From: Entamoeba histolytica HM-1:IMSS
Taxonomy: Eukaryota > Evosea > Mastigamoebida > Endamoebidae
Reading direction: 5' to 3'
Assembly (NCBI RefSeq): GCF_000208925.1
Contig: NW_001914864.1
Coordinates: 121,631-185,630, forward strand
Length of the DNA: 64,000 bases
Both the position numbers and the translations under genes were made by a program. Under the pieces are notes generated by a model. That model was given only the letters and a program-made list of their open reading frames with translations. It made no database searches and was not told the DNA's origin. Of this stretch, positions 32,241 through 42,800 are shown in pieces. Each line of letters starts with the position of its first letter. Position 1 is the first letter of the stretch.

Positions 32241-34317
32241 TTAAGCAATATCATGATATTCAGACCCTTTCTTCTTTCTCGTAACAAAGAAAACAATAAT
32301 AGCAACACCAATAATAATTAACAAGAGAAGAAGAATACCACAAATGACTCCACCAATAATATAATAGATGGTATTACTTTTTTCGTCACTACTATCATTA
32401 GAACCAGCACTTGAAGTAGTAGAACTATTTGAATTATTTGAACCATCAGAATTATTTGAATTTGAAGAATTATTTGAACCATCAGAATTATTTGAATTTG
32501 AAGAATTATTTGAACCATCAGAATTATTTGAATTTGAAGAATCATCAGAATTATTTGAATTTGAAGAGTCATCAGAATAACTTGAATCATCTGGTGATTT
32601 AATACATTGACCTTTGGCGTTAGGAGCAAATCCAGTTATATTCTTTGGAATATATTGTTTAATGTTTTCATCAAAAACTTTCTCTTCACTTAAATAAGCA
32701 CATTCATAACACATATCATCTCCAACAGGAATAACACAAATAACTGGTCCACACCAATTTCCTTGTGGCTTAGATCCATCAATACAAACCTCACACTTAT
32801 CTTTGTTGTTTGGACAAGACTTACAAAAGGCATCACTACATTTCTTATTATCTTTGTCACATAAGTCAGATTCACCATAGCATTGAGAAGTACATTCACT
32901 GGAACATTTACCACAAGTAAAGTCTTCTTTCATAAAATAACCAGATTTGCATGATACACAAACAACGTCTTTAGTTTCGTTATTTATTTGTTTTGTTAAA
33001 TAACTTTCACACCCTTCTATCTTTTCTATGCATGCAATTGGGTTATTTGAATCAAGAACAAATCCAAAAGAACATTGGACACATTCTCCGATTTCATTCC
33101 AAGAAGAACAATTTAAAGATTTATATGTACAATAGGTGTTAGTGGCAACAGTCTCAAATATACACCAGTGATTATCTTTAGAGCATACTTCTTTAGAAGT
33201 AGCTTCTTCATTGCAATAGTAATTGATTACTAATATAATTAGTTATTTCAAATATCTGATAAAATAACTTGAAAATAATAGAAAAACAAACAATAACATT
33301 GGTTGTCTTCTCCCAATTCATATCCTTCTAAACATTCTTGACAGGTGTTATTATTTCCTCTTTTACACCCAATTGGATTTTGAATGCATTGACCTTCCTC
33401 TAAATGATAATTGAATAAACATTCAACACAAACTCCAATAGAACTTTGAACTTTACATCCTTCCATTTTATAATTTTCATCAGAAACGCAAAGTTTCTTT
33501 TCTGTATCAAAAACATATCCAATATAACATTGTTTACATCCTTTAAGTTCATTATTTTCAATACTGTAAAAAGCACAATTCTCAATAGTAGCATCTATAA
33601 GTTATCAATACTTATTCTGATTTAAATAATTAATTTTAATAACAAACTGACACATTCATTTCCATTATTAATTAAATAATATCCTCCAAAACATGTTAGG
33701 CAAGTTGGATTCCCTGTTTCTGTAGTTTTATATTCCATACAATGTTCAATTGGTTGAGCACATGTTCCATTAACAACACCATAAGATGGTTTACATTTTA
33801 TACATCTATTACATGAACCATCAAAAAGAATACAATAAGGATTAGTTTCACACTTAGTACATTTACCATTTTCTAAAAAGAACCCATCATTACAAGTACT
33901 GCAAGATCCATCATCAGTAGAATAACGAGTACAATTATCATTTCCTTCTATTTATTGGTTAGTCCAACTTCTTCATTTAAAGTGGTAATATTACTATAAA
34001 ACAAACCAACACAACTCTTTGTTGTATTATCCCATTGATACCCCTCGTTACAAATTTCACAATAACCAGCCATAGTATTATAACAATTCTTTCCTTTAGG
34101 AGCTTTAATTGTAAATAATATATTTCTATGTTATTTTAACATAGAGAAAAAAAAACAAACATGAACATGTCCCATTATTTTCTAAGATGTATTGGTCAAT
34201 ACAATAAAAACAAACATCAGGACTATCATAGCTACATCCACTACAATAAGCACTTGTACATCTTACATCAGAATAACCAAGACAACAAGAAATGAAAGCA
34301 ATCAATAATACCATCAT
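32241..34317 (-). CDS. CXXC-rich type I membrane surface protein, five exons
   Basis: Introns at 34103-34160, 33948-34006, 33595-33647 and 33230-33291 (58, 59, 53, 62 nt). All start GTTTGT; three end TAG and the first ends AAG. The joined frame encodes 614 residues. Order: signal peptide (MMVLLIAFISCCLG); many CXXC modules of the furin/EGF-like type through about residue 500; an Asn/Ser/Asp/Gly repeat region (SNNSDGSNNS units); a single membrane helix (IIGGVICGILLLLLIIIGVA); and a short basic cytoplasmic tail ending YHDIA. This is a cell-surface protein with a low-complexity stalk. There is no kinase domain, unlike the TMK receptors whose ectodomain it resembles. Tyr in the tail could be a sorting or phosphorylation site (inference). 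Confidence 0.88.
32430..32580 (-). repeat. In-frame 36-bp minisatellite encoding the Ser/Asn stalk
   Basis: Nearly exact 36-base units encode SDGSNNSSNSNN-type repeats, followed by shorter 27-base variants (DDSSNSNNS). The unit length is a multiple of three, so copy changes keep the frame. Copy number is likely variable between strains (inference). Confidence 0.8.
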
Positions 34318-34869
34318 TTTATTTTCTTATTACTATTATTTTCTAGATTAATATATAATTTCTTATTGACCTAATTCTTGATTTTTCATTTATAATAATT
34401 CACTTTTTCTTAAAAATATACAGTATTTTATCTTCTTCATTCTTTGAATTTTATGATTTGGTTAATTATGAAATAATTTATTTCAAACCTTTAAATAATT
34501 TTTTGAAATTTCATTATAAAGAGTAAATTTTCTGTGGAATTTTCTATAATTAAAAAGAATTTCTAATTGTGTTTAGAAAAGTAATGAGACATTCAATTGT
34601 TCTGAACTAACTTCTTACATAACCCTATTTTAGCATTGGACTAAACACAAACAATCATTGGATTATGAAGAATGTTATGTCTGGTTATATCCTATCATAA
34701 AATATATTTTATAAAAAGATAGTCAAATACCACCTCTTGACTCTTTATTTATTATTCCATTTATTGAAATTACTACTCGATTTATTTTGACATCTTTCAA
34801 CTTTTCTATTTTCATTAGCCTATTCTTTAATTCTTTAATCTTATTTCTTTTCTTCATTTACACTCAATT
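34318..34869. other. Intergenic, no gene seen
   Basis: AT-rich; holds the promoter of the CXXC-rich membrane protein gene. Nothing else recognised. Confidence 0.5.
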
Positions 34870-35660
34870 AATATTGTGATCAACCCACATTAGTCATATC
34901 AAATATTAAACTGGTTTTATTCTTTTTATCTAATATATTTATGTCTGGTATTTTGTGGTATTGTCATTCACTTTTAGGCATTATTTGTTTGTTCCATATC
35001 ATAGTGATGTCTTTATATTTGAACATTGTTTCATATGGAGGTTTTTTATATTGTTTATTTCCTGTGTATTTTCTTATTAATCAATATTATAATGCCAATA
35101 TTGTCATGTTTTTCTATTTGTGATTTATTATGATAAATACAAGATAGTAGAATGTGTTCTACTGTAGTTATCTTGTCTTTACAAAGTGTGTAGTATTTCA
35201 ATCTTTCATTTTTCATTATTTTTGATTTTCTATACCCACAAAATATTGCTCCATCTTGCATTTTAGTTAATTGAAGAAATGCATTCTTTTTAATATTGAT
35301 GGACTTCCATGCTTTCACTGTAGTAGTTTTATCTACTCATTTTAACTCAAACCATCTTCTGAAGTGTCCACTTATTTGATGACACTTCCATTTTTTGATG
35401 TATTTATCAATAATTTTTTTATTTCTACTACTACTTCTTTTTCTTTTTTTCTTTTCTATCCCTTCATTTATTATTTCTTCTCTTTTTGTTTCTGGGATTT
35501 TATGAATTAATGTTTTTTAATTCTATTCCATATTCATTTCTTACTGTACGATCTATCTATTATGTTATTTCATATTTCACTTTCTCTGGTACAGTAGTAC
35601 ATCACTGTTCTAATTATTTCATTAACATATTCGTCCCTTATATTTATTAATCCTTCACCC
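34870..35660 (-). mobile_element. Decayed 3' end of a non-LTR retrotransposon (restriction-like endonuclease type)
   Basis: Minus-strand translation across several frames, interrupted by stops and shifts, gives a coherent relic. It has a basic helical stretch with KAWKSINIKKNAFLQL, then a Cys/His knuckle (LCKDKITTVEHILLSC, encoded near 35118-35190). A worn KHDNIG follows where RLE elements have R-H-N. Further on is PDINILDKKNKTSLIFDMT with PDI at 34940-34948. The order CC-HC knuckle, RHN, then PDI...D matches the C-terminal endonuclease of R2-like elements and of EhLINE/EhRLE elements. No reverse transcriptase domain remains. The element is certainly inactive. Family assignment is from recalled motifs. 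Confidence 0.55.
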
Positions 35661-35919
35661 ATTTCTTCTAGAGGGATAAGAACAAAAAGAAAAATGAATA
35701 ATATAAAAAAAGATACTACTAAGAAAATATAAGCAATATTAAAAATATTAAATTATAATCTATCTTATTTTTAATTCCACAAGAAAAATCATAAAAAAGG
35801 CATTACAAAACAAAAATCACTGAATGAACTATTTAAATAAAAATTTAAAAAAAGTCAAGGAATTAAAAACAAAAGATTAAAGAGAAAAAAAGAACTACTT
35901 AAAATTAAATTAAAATAAC

Positions 35920-36774
35920 ATGTTCAATTCACGTCGTAAAATATTATGTGAAGATCATCGAAATAGTGGTAAACAATGTGTCGCAGTAGAAGATCATAAA
36001 AATGGACAATACTATTGTAAATATTGTCAAAGAGTTTTAGATAAAGTTTTAGATGAAGGTCAAGAATGGAGAAGTTTTGATGGGAATGATGAACGTTGTA
36101 GAGTTACATTTTCTGGAACATTACAAGATACCTCAACAATGCTTAAAGGTTGTACTGCTTCATCTCAACAAATTAATGCACAAAATATGAAAGTAAGTGG
36201 ATATAGAAGAGACTTTATTGATGCATTTAAAAAACTTCAGCTTGATAATAGTCAAGTTGAACATGCAATGAAAGTATTACAAGAATTAATGACAGAACAT
36301 GCGAATGAATTTAAAGGAAGAATGAAAAAGAAAAATGTTGAAGGAATTGTGTTAATGGTATGTCAAGAAGAAGGTATTCATATGACATTAAGAGATATTG
36401 TCCATCAACTTGGATGGGAAATGAAAAGTGCTACTAAAAGTTATAAACAATTAAGAATGTTATTAGGTAAGAAAAGCACAAATAACCTTGAGTCTTTCAT
36501 TTCTAAATACACTAACGCAGTTGGTGTTGGTAAATATACTTACAAATGTCAAGTTATTGCTGAAGATGCTCAAAAATTCCTTGAAGGAAAAAAACCAAAT
36601 ACTGTTGCTGCTGTTGTAATTTGTTTTGTATGCGAAATTGAAAAATGTTTAACACAAGAATTAGAAATAAAAATTGCATCTGCTTGTGATGTTTCAGTTC
36701 AAAATATGAAACAAGTCTATAAATTGATGTTAGAAAAGAAAGAATTATTTGAATCAATTTTAGAAAAGGCATGA
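35920..36774 (+). CDS. TFIIB-family general transcription factor
   Basis: 284 residues. The N-terminal zinc ribbon has C10-x2-H13 and C33-x2-C36 (LCEDHR...YYCKYCQRVL). It is followed by the family's EWRSF box (residues 49-53), the B-finger/reader start of TFIIB and BRF1. Two helical cyclin-like repeats follow (about 90-180 and 185-284), less conserved than usual. TFIIB bridges TBP and RNA polymerase II at promoters. The protein is slightly shorter than typical TFIIB (about 310-345). BRF1 has a long C-terminal extension that is missing here, so a Pol II role is favoured. Entamoeba core promoters are unusual (TATA-like, GAAC, Inr), and this would be one factor reading them (inference). Confidence 0.8.
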   Translation: MFNSRRKILCEDHRNSGKQCVAVEDHKNGQYYCKYCQRVLDKVLDEGQEWRSFDGNDERCRVTFSGTLQDTSTMLKGCTASSQQINAQNMKVSGYRRDFIDAFKKLQLDNSQVEHAMKVLQELMTEHANEFKGRMKKKNVEGIVLMVCQEEGIHMTLRDIVHQLGWEMKSATKSYKQLRMLLGKKSTNNLESFISKYTNAVGVGKYTYKCQVIAEDAQKFLEGKKPNTVAAVVICFVCEIEKCLTQELEIKIASACDVSVQNMKQVYKLMLEKKELFESILEKA

Positions 36775-36980
36775 GAGTTATTATTTATTGCTTTGTTTTC
36801 TTTCTTGTCTGTTATTAAATAAATAAGAAGAACTAAAAAATAATTATTAAATACAGATATTTTTCTTTATTAACAAATAGAATTAAATTAATTCTTTTTA
36901 ACATAAAGAATTTATTATTATTGTTTAAAACATAATAAAAAAAAAGAAATGAAAAACATTAAAAGAATTTTAAATTGAAT

Positions 36981-37985
36981 TTAGTTAATGAATTGCATAA
37001 CAACAATTCTCTTAACACCAAACTCAATAGGATAATTAGTATCATTTAAATAAATATCATCAATATCATTATAAACTAATGATAGTTTTCTAAAGAAAGA
37101 TTCATCTTTTCCAGGTTTATAACAAGCAAAACCAAAATCACTATTACCTAACCAAGAAAGAATATCATCATTATCTCTTAATAAAATACCACACTTTACA
37201 TTATCTTTAACAAAGAATTGTTTTCCAGTTTCAAATTGTTCACGTTTTAAAGAGAAAATAAAATGATTATTATCATAATTATACTCTCCAATTTTTGTTA
37301 TTCCAAGAGGAGAATAATAACCAAATACATTATCTTTTTTATCTATATAAATAATTCCAATATTCTGTTTATTAAGAATGCATTTATTAAATGTTTCATT
37401 TTGTATTCCATCTTTATCTGAATCAAAAATTATAGTATGACTCTTATGTCCTGTCCATTCTTGAATATATTTTAAATTAAATGACGTTCCTGATACTTCT
37501 ACAATATGTTTACAAGTTGATTTAAATATTCTTTTAGGTAAATATCCTTCAGGTAATTCTTGTTTCATTTCTCTAATTTCTTTTTTCTTTTGGATAAATG
37601 TTTGGTCATCAACTGTTCCTTCAGTTGCATCAACGATTCTTTCTACAACATAATTTAAACATTCTTTCATTTCAAGTGAATCTTCAAATTCTTTATTTAA
37701 ATTTTCTTTTAAATTTTGGAAAGCTAACGCCATTTCTGTTAATTGTTTTCTTACTTCTTGCATTGCAACTTCTTTTGAATCAATTAATGTTTTAATTTCA
37801 TTATACATTTGAGTTAAGTCTTCAACTGGATGATCTTTCGATACTTCTTCTTGATACTTACAAAAATCAAATTTTGTGTCTATCTCTTTAAATGTCTCTT
37901 TTTCACATTCTTCTAATGCACTATCAAATTCTTTCAATATTTCTGTTTGCTTTTTAAATGCAGTTGTTTGAATGAACTTCTCCAT
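36981..37985 (-). CDS. Coiled-coil and TLDc-like domain protein
   Basis: 334 residues. The first about 125 are a charged, likely coiled-coil region. Residues about 155-334 fit the Entamoeba TLDc-type family: EWTGHKSHTIIFDSDKDG, then NIGIIYIDKKDNVFGYYS, HFIFSLKRE and a C-terminal IEFGVKRIVVMQFIN. In other eukaryotes TLDc proteins (OXR1, NCOA7, TBC1D24) bind the V-ATPase and affect oxidative stress tolerance. Entamoeba has expanded a divergent family with this coiled-coil/TLDc layout, whose role is unknown. Another member lies at 48292-48861 and a dead copy at about 62.0-62.8 kb. Confidence 0.8.
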   Translation of the reverse strand: MEKFIQTTAFKKQTEILKEFDSALEECEKETFKEIDTKFDFCKYQEEVSKDHPVEDLTQMYNEIKTLIDSKEVAMQEVRKQLTEMALAFQNLKENLNKEFEDSLEMKECLNYVVERIVDATEGTVDDQTFIQKKKEIREMKQELPEGYLPKRIFKSTCKHIVEVSGTSFNLKYIQEWTGHKSHTIIFDSDKDGIQNETFNKCILNKQNIGIIYIDKKDNVFGYYSPLGITKIGEYNYDNNHFIFSLKREQFETGKQFFVKDNVKCGILLRDNDDILSWLGNSDFGFACYKPGKDESFFRKLSLVYNDIDDIYLNDTNYPIEFGVKRIVVMQFIN

Positions 37986-38400
37986 AATGAATAAATTTAG
38001 TTAAACAAAACTTTAAATTTATTTCTTTGTTTTTTTTTGTTCATTTAATTTCAATTAAAAGTACTATTTTATTTAAATTTCCATTCAATATTCAACTTAT
38101 TTCTAGTGAACTTCAACTTTTTGAAAAAACTTTTCATTTTTAATGATATATTCCACGTATTATAAACTTCATTAAATTTTTTAATAAACAAAATTAGTAA
38201 AAAATTTTAATTAATAAACAAATCAACAATTGAATTTTCTTCATATTGAGAAATAATTATTTCAGTTTCTTCAATATACTTTATTTCTACCATACTATTT
38301 ATTTCCAACACAATTTCATTGGAAGGTTCTTCTTAAAAAATTATCAAAAAAAAAAAATAAATGAATAAAATTTTTGAGATATAAAACAATATTATTATCT

Positions 38401-39825
38401 TTATTTTGTTTGATGTCGTTTTGAATGTTTAATTAATTGTTCTTTCTTTTTCTTTGGCATTTTATGTTTTAGTTTTTCTCTTCTTTCAATTTTATATTGC
38501 TTCTTGTGTTCTTTTCTTAATTTTTTTTCTTCTTCTTTATCAACTTTCTTTTCTTCTTTTAACTTTTTCACATACTCTTTATATTCTTCGCTGTTCATTT
38601 CATCTTCATCTTCAGAAGTATCAATACTTTCATCACTTAGTTCTTTGTTAGTTTGTTCTTCTTGTTTTTTTAATTCTTCTGCTTCTTTAGCAAGTTGTAT
38701 TTCTCTAAGATCAACCAATTTCTCTGCTTCTCTCATTTCTTCTTCAAGTTGATCTTTGTATAATTCTTTTTGTTTTTTACTCATTTTTTTCATTCGTTTT
38801 CTTTGAATTTCTTCTTTTTCTGAATCAGAAGCAGAATCATCATTTACAGTAATTTGTAATGGTGCAAGTTTAACATGATTTGGAATTGCATTTGGCATAA
38901 ACAAAACACCAGTCATTTTCTTTGGTTGAAAAACATCACGAATTGGTTCATTTAAATCATGTAAAGAACTTGGAATAAAAGAATTTAAAAAGACCTCATC
39001 ATTTGGATCCCAATTAGTTCTGAAATGCTCTTTAATAATACTTTCAATTTTATTTTCTTTGATTGAAGCATTTGTTATAGTATAAAACAGTTCTTTAGGA
39101 GATAATGTATGTATTCCAATCTTATTAAAATATGTTGAAATATTAACACAATCCATCCTCAAAAAATCATTTGCTTGAGGATGTGATAATTCAATGGATT
39201 GTCCTACATCAATTACATATACTTTATTCTTCCACCAAAGAAGATTATATTCACTTAAATCTGCATGAACCATATTACAGTCATGATAAAGTTGATGCAT
39301 CATCCATACAACTTGTCTGTATGCTTCATTTTTTTCATCATCATTTAATCCTGCATCTTTAAGTCTTGGTGCAGCACATCCATCATGACCAAGAAATTCC
39401 ATAATTAAAACATTATTTTTAACTATAACAACTTTAGGAGATGGAATTCCTGCTGTATTTATTCGTTTTAAATTTCTCATTTCTTTTTCTGCCCACATTT
39501 TAACCATTTTTCTTGGATTTGATTTACAAAATCCTTTTCTATATCTATAATCTCCTGTAACATATCGTTCTCTATCTTTAAATATTAATATTGATGTTTT
39601 AAATATTTTTACTGCTAATTCAAATTCTTGTCCAAATGCATGATATACATTAGCCTCTTTACCTGTTGACACTGTACCATGTAATTCTTTTATTATTCCA
39701 TTTTTAATAAATTTCGATAATACTACACGTGTACGATGATCAAGTACTTGGTCATTTGTTGCTCTGTCTGATCGGTCTTTTATTCTAGTGGATGCATCTG
39801 GAATATAATTTTCATATTGTTCCAT
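38401..39825 (-). CDS. RIO1-family atypical serine kinase
   Basis: 474 residues. RIO-specific motifs are intact: a flexible glycine-poor loop STGKEANVYHA (53-63), the ATP-binding Lys in AVKIFKTS (73), the catalytic HADLSEYN (187-194) with Asp at 189, and the metal-binding IDVGQS (205-210). ELFYTITN fits the RIO1 subfamily. RIO1 acts in late cytoplasmic 40S maturation, releasing assembly factors from 20S pre-rRNA particles (family knowledge). The C-terminal 150 residues are a charged Lys/Glu-rich tail with an acidic Ser patch (DESIDTSEDEDE), a likely casein kinase II target, and end in a basic run. Divergent from the small membrane-protein gene, 199 bases apart. Confidence 0.96.
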   Translation of the reverse strand: MEQYENYIPDASTRIKDRSDRATNDQVLDHRTRVVLSKFIKNGIIKELHGTVSTGKEANVYHAFGQEFELAVKIFKTSILIFKDRERYVTGDYRYRKGFCKSNPRKMVKMWAEKEMRNLKRINTAGIPSPKVVIVKNNVLIMEFLGHDGCAAPRLKDAGLNDDEKNEAYRQVVWMMHQLYHDCNMVHADLSEYNLLWWKNKVYVIDVGQSIELSHPQANDFLRMDCVNISTYFNKIGIHTLSPKELFYTITNASIKENKIESIIKEHFRTNWDPNDEVFLNSFIPSSLHDLNEPIRDVFQPKKMTGVLFMPNAIPNHVKLAPLQITVNDDSASDSEKEEIQRKRMKKMSKKQKELYKDQLEEEMREAEKLVDLREIQLAKEAEELKKQEEQTNKELSDESIDTSEDEDEMNSEEYKEYVKKLKEEKKVDKEEEKKLRKEHKKQYKIERREKLKHKMPKKKKEQLIKHSKRHQTK

Positions 39826-40024
39826 TATGGATTATAACAGACTGATTGATTATTTTTAAGCTCATTAAAAAAGTAAAAGGGTTGTTTTCTTTAATCAAAA
39901 AAATAATTCTATTTCACACCCCAATCTCCTATAATACAATTAAAAGACTAAAGATATCAACCCTAAAATTTCTCTTTCTCTTTTGTTTTTAGAACTTTTG
40001 TTCTAAATAACAAACAAAATAGAG

Positions 40025-40273
40025 ATGAATGAAGAAAAACCAAAGAAGGTTGTTATTGTTAATGGAGTGATTTATGACCAAAATGAAATTGAACAAACCC
40101 AATCCCAAAACATTTTACTTGAAGAGACTAATAAAATTTATTGTGGAAATTTTACAGTTAATATTTATGTATTGTATATACTAATTATGATATTGAGTAT
40201 TTTATTCTTTGGTTGGGCAGGAATTAGTGTTGGGTTAGTTATATGTTTAATTTGTGGGATTTATTTTTCATAA
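40025..40273 (+). CDS. Small membrane protein
   Basis: 82 residues. A polar N-terminus of about 40 residues (many Glu/Gln/Asn) is followed by two adjacent hydrophobic segments (VYVLYILIMILSILFFG and ISVGLVICLICGIYFS), probably two helices or a hairpin. No family recognised. A GAAC motif in the context TTAGAACTTTTGTTC lies about 35 bases upstream, which supports it as a real gene. The protein ends close to the next gene, and no splice site changes it. Confidence 0.55.
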   Translation: MNEEKPKKVVIVNGVIYDQNEIEQTQSQNILLEETNKIYCGNFTVNIYVLYILIMILSILFFGWAGISVGLVICLICGIYFS

Positions 40274-40365
40274 TGCAGTTTCTTTAAATGTTTTTATTCT
40301 TTTTCTTTTGGACTTTCTCTTTTAATTCCTAAAAAGAAATATGAAATCCAACTGAAATTATTTAA

Positions 40366-41485
40366 ATGCTCCAATTCATTCAAAAACGACAGTCTTTTCA
40401 ACGTTTTCATATCCCCCTTATTCCTTCTGTCTATTCATTAAGACAATTGGACACTTCAGAATTTTTGAAAGATGGAGGTGTTTTATTAGGATTTGACTTA
40501 ACAGCAACTCAATTAAGTTTGTTTTTATTTCTTTATTATTTATTCAATTGAATTTTATGTTTAGTTGGTTATAATTGTTTACCATTACCATCACCAAGAA
40601 ATCCATCATTAATTCATTATCATTTCAATATTATAATATCCCCCTTTTTCCCTCCATATCCTTTGCATTTCTTTTCACTCCCAATTCTTCCTTCAATCAC
40701 TCATACTCCTTCTCTACCTATACAAATCATCACTTCATTAAATAGATATCTTGTTTATCATTATTCTTCTAATACTCTTCATCTAACTATACTAACACCA
40801 AATGCTCAATCTATTCCTTGTCATTTTCTTTTCCATTCTATTTCACAACCATTCTCCTTTCTTCAATCTAAAAGCACTATCACTTTAATTACTTCAACAC
40901 ATATTCTCACTATCTTTTTGAATGGAATATCACCAAAATATGATCAACAAGTCAATGGGAATCATAATTTACTTTCTATTGATTTAAATTCACTGAAAAC
41001 AATCATAAATGTAACTAGACTACAATTTAATAACCAATCCATTCATAAAATCACTCACACAACTTCATTACCAAAACATATTATATTACCATTTGTTTGT
41101 GACTATTCTCTTTTTAATACTTTCTTGATGTTATCTTATCCATTTTAGTTTACAACAAAAATTTCATATCAAACAATATGTCTTGAGGGAAATTCAATTA
41201 AAGAATATACTCTTCTACGTTTGGTATTATTTTCTATCATTCATAAATGACATCATATTCATTTAACTAGAACAATCAAATAATATACAATCATTTTCTG
41301 AAACAAATTATAAAACATATCAAGAAGCAAAAAAGGAATGTAAATTAAAATTACTTAGACATTATCAAACTGAAAAATTAATTCATCCAAAACGTTATGA
41401 ATGTGTTTTATCCAATGCATCAACATTTTCTGAAAATACTGTTTCATATCTTAAACACCAGAATGGAACGATTTTAACTTTTTAA
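40366..41485 (+). CDS. Unrecognised four-exon gene, 321-residue product
   Basis: Exons 40366-40516, 40565-41094, 41149-41218 and 41271-41485. Introns are 48, 54 and 52 nt; the first two start GTTTGT, the third GTTTGG, and all end TAG. The joined frame stays open across all three junctions and reaches a stop at 41483. The N-terminus has FIQKRQSFQRFHIPLIPSVY and FLKDGGVLLGFDLTATQLSI, which faintly resembles the first propeller blade of DET1-type proteins (xFSPDGRYxxAFSxDQTSLxIY). The middle is rich in Ser/Thr/Leu/Ile strands, compatible with a beta-propeller. The last exon is charged and helical (TNYKTYQEAKKECKLKLLRH). The DET1 idea is weak. Convergent with the Cdc20-like gene, 76 bases apart. 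Confidence 0.65.
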
Positions 41486-41561
41486 TTGAATATTTAATTT
41501 CTTTAAGTTCAATCATAAGAGAATTTAAATGAGAAGATTACAAATTAGAGTCTTACTGTTT

Positions 41562-42575
41562 TTATTTTAAAATTGAATCATTGGAATTACACACTTTCCA
41601 GACTCTTATCATTTCATCAGATCCAATTGTTGCAGCAATACCATGGTTGTTCATGGCAATGGACAATATCCTACCATCATGTCCATCAAATTCTCCTGTT
41701 TTATTCCAATGTTGTGTGTCATAAAAGGTAATAGTATTAAAAGGATATCCATGAGTAACCATTAATTCATCATCACACCAAACAATTCCTGTGACTTGAG
41801 AATGTGTTTTAAGTTCAGTTATCAATTGGTTAGTATTAATGTTCATTAATTTAATTGTTCTATCGGAAGAACCACCTCCTGTAGCAATTATATGTTCATT
41901 TGTAGGATCAAATTTAATTGCTTTCACTGCTGCATTATGAAAATAAGTTAAAAATGGTTTTATCATTCTTAAATCTGAAAGAATAACAGAATTGTCATTT
42001 GCACCTGTTCCAATATATGTTCCAGACCCATTAAAATCAATTCCACAAACTTCTCCTTTATGACATACTAACTCAGAACATACTATATCCTCACATCTTG
42101 TATCAAATAATTGGACTGTATTATCTCTACTTCCTGTTGCTAATGTACAACAAGTTTTAGCTAATGAATTAATTCTATCTGTATGCATTTGTCTTTCCAT
42201 TATTAGTCTTTGTGTCGTTAAGTCAATTACCCGTAATACTCCAAACACATCTCCAAATATTACTGTTGTATCATCCATAAATAAAACTGATGATATATAT
42301 GTATTTAACTCAATGTCATTTGAACATTTATATATTTCATTTGCTTCTCCACTTTCTGAATTCCAAATATATAACACGTCAGTCAACGCAACTAATAACT
42401 CATGTTGTGTATTCCAGTGAATGATGTTCAAATAAAAATCATCTATTACACCAGGAACATCGAGATATAAGTATGGTGTTAATGGTTCATGTCGTTTGTA
42501 TTTCACCTCACTTGGTTTCTCTCCTTCAACAAAAGAATTGAGTAATGAGAGATAAGACTGACAAACACAAACCAT
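41562..42575 (-). CDS. Cdc20/Cdh1-type WD-repeat protein lacking the N-terminal C-box
   Basis: 337 residues. The N-terminal EPLTPYLYLDVPGVIDDFYL and NIIHWNTQHELLVAL match the Cdc20/Fizzy entry to the propeller. Seven WD-type blades follow, including SLAKTCCTLATGSRDNTVQL, GEVCGIDFNGSGTYIGTGAN and HIIATGGGSSDRTIKLMNI. The family activates the anaphase-promoting complex. The usual C-box (DRFIP) and KEN motifs upstream of the propeller are absent because only about 30 residues precede it, and there is no C-terminal Ile-Arg tail. Either an upstream exon is unrecognised or this form lacks standard APC/C docking. A 60-codon open stretch at 42620-42800 could be part of the missing N-terminus (see findings). 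Confidence 0.85.
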   Translation of the reverse strand: MVCVCQSYLSLLNSFVEGEKPSEVKYKRHEPLTPYLYLDVPGVIDDFYLNIIHWNTQHELLVALTDVLYIWNSESGEANEIYKCSNDIELNTYISSVLFMDDTTVIFGDVFGVLRVIDLTTQRLIMERQMHTDRINSLAKTCCTLATGSRDNTVQLFDTRCEDIVCSELVCHKGEVCGIDFNGSGTYIGTGANDNSVILSDLRMIKPFLTYFHNAAVKAIKFDPTNEHIIATGGGSSDRTIKLMNINTNQLITELKTHSQVTGIVWCDDELMVTHGYPFNTITFYDTQHWNKTGEFDGHDGRILSIAMNNHGIAATIGSDEMIRVWKVCNSNDSILK

Positions 42576-42800
42576 TTATCAATACAAGTTTTTTTTTTCT
42601 ATTTTCTTTTTGTATAGTTTCAGTTATTATAAAATTTATCTATCAAAAAGTCTTTTTGATTATCTCCATTCATGTCTTTTCTTGTTTTAAAATCATCTTT
42701 AGTAAATGCCATTAATTCCATTACTTTATTTCTAATGATTTGGTTCTTTAGAACTTTAGAATATCTCTCATTTATTTTAATTCTTCCAGAAATGAAATTA

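Noticed and set aside
32368..32580. Plus-strand Glu/Phe/Leu-rich frame of 70 codons
   Set aside because: It is the antisense shadow of the Ser/Asn repeat in the surface-protein gene.
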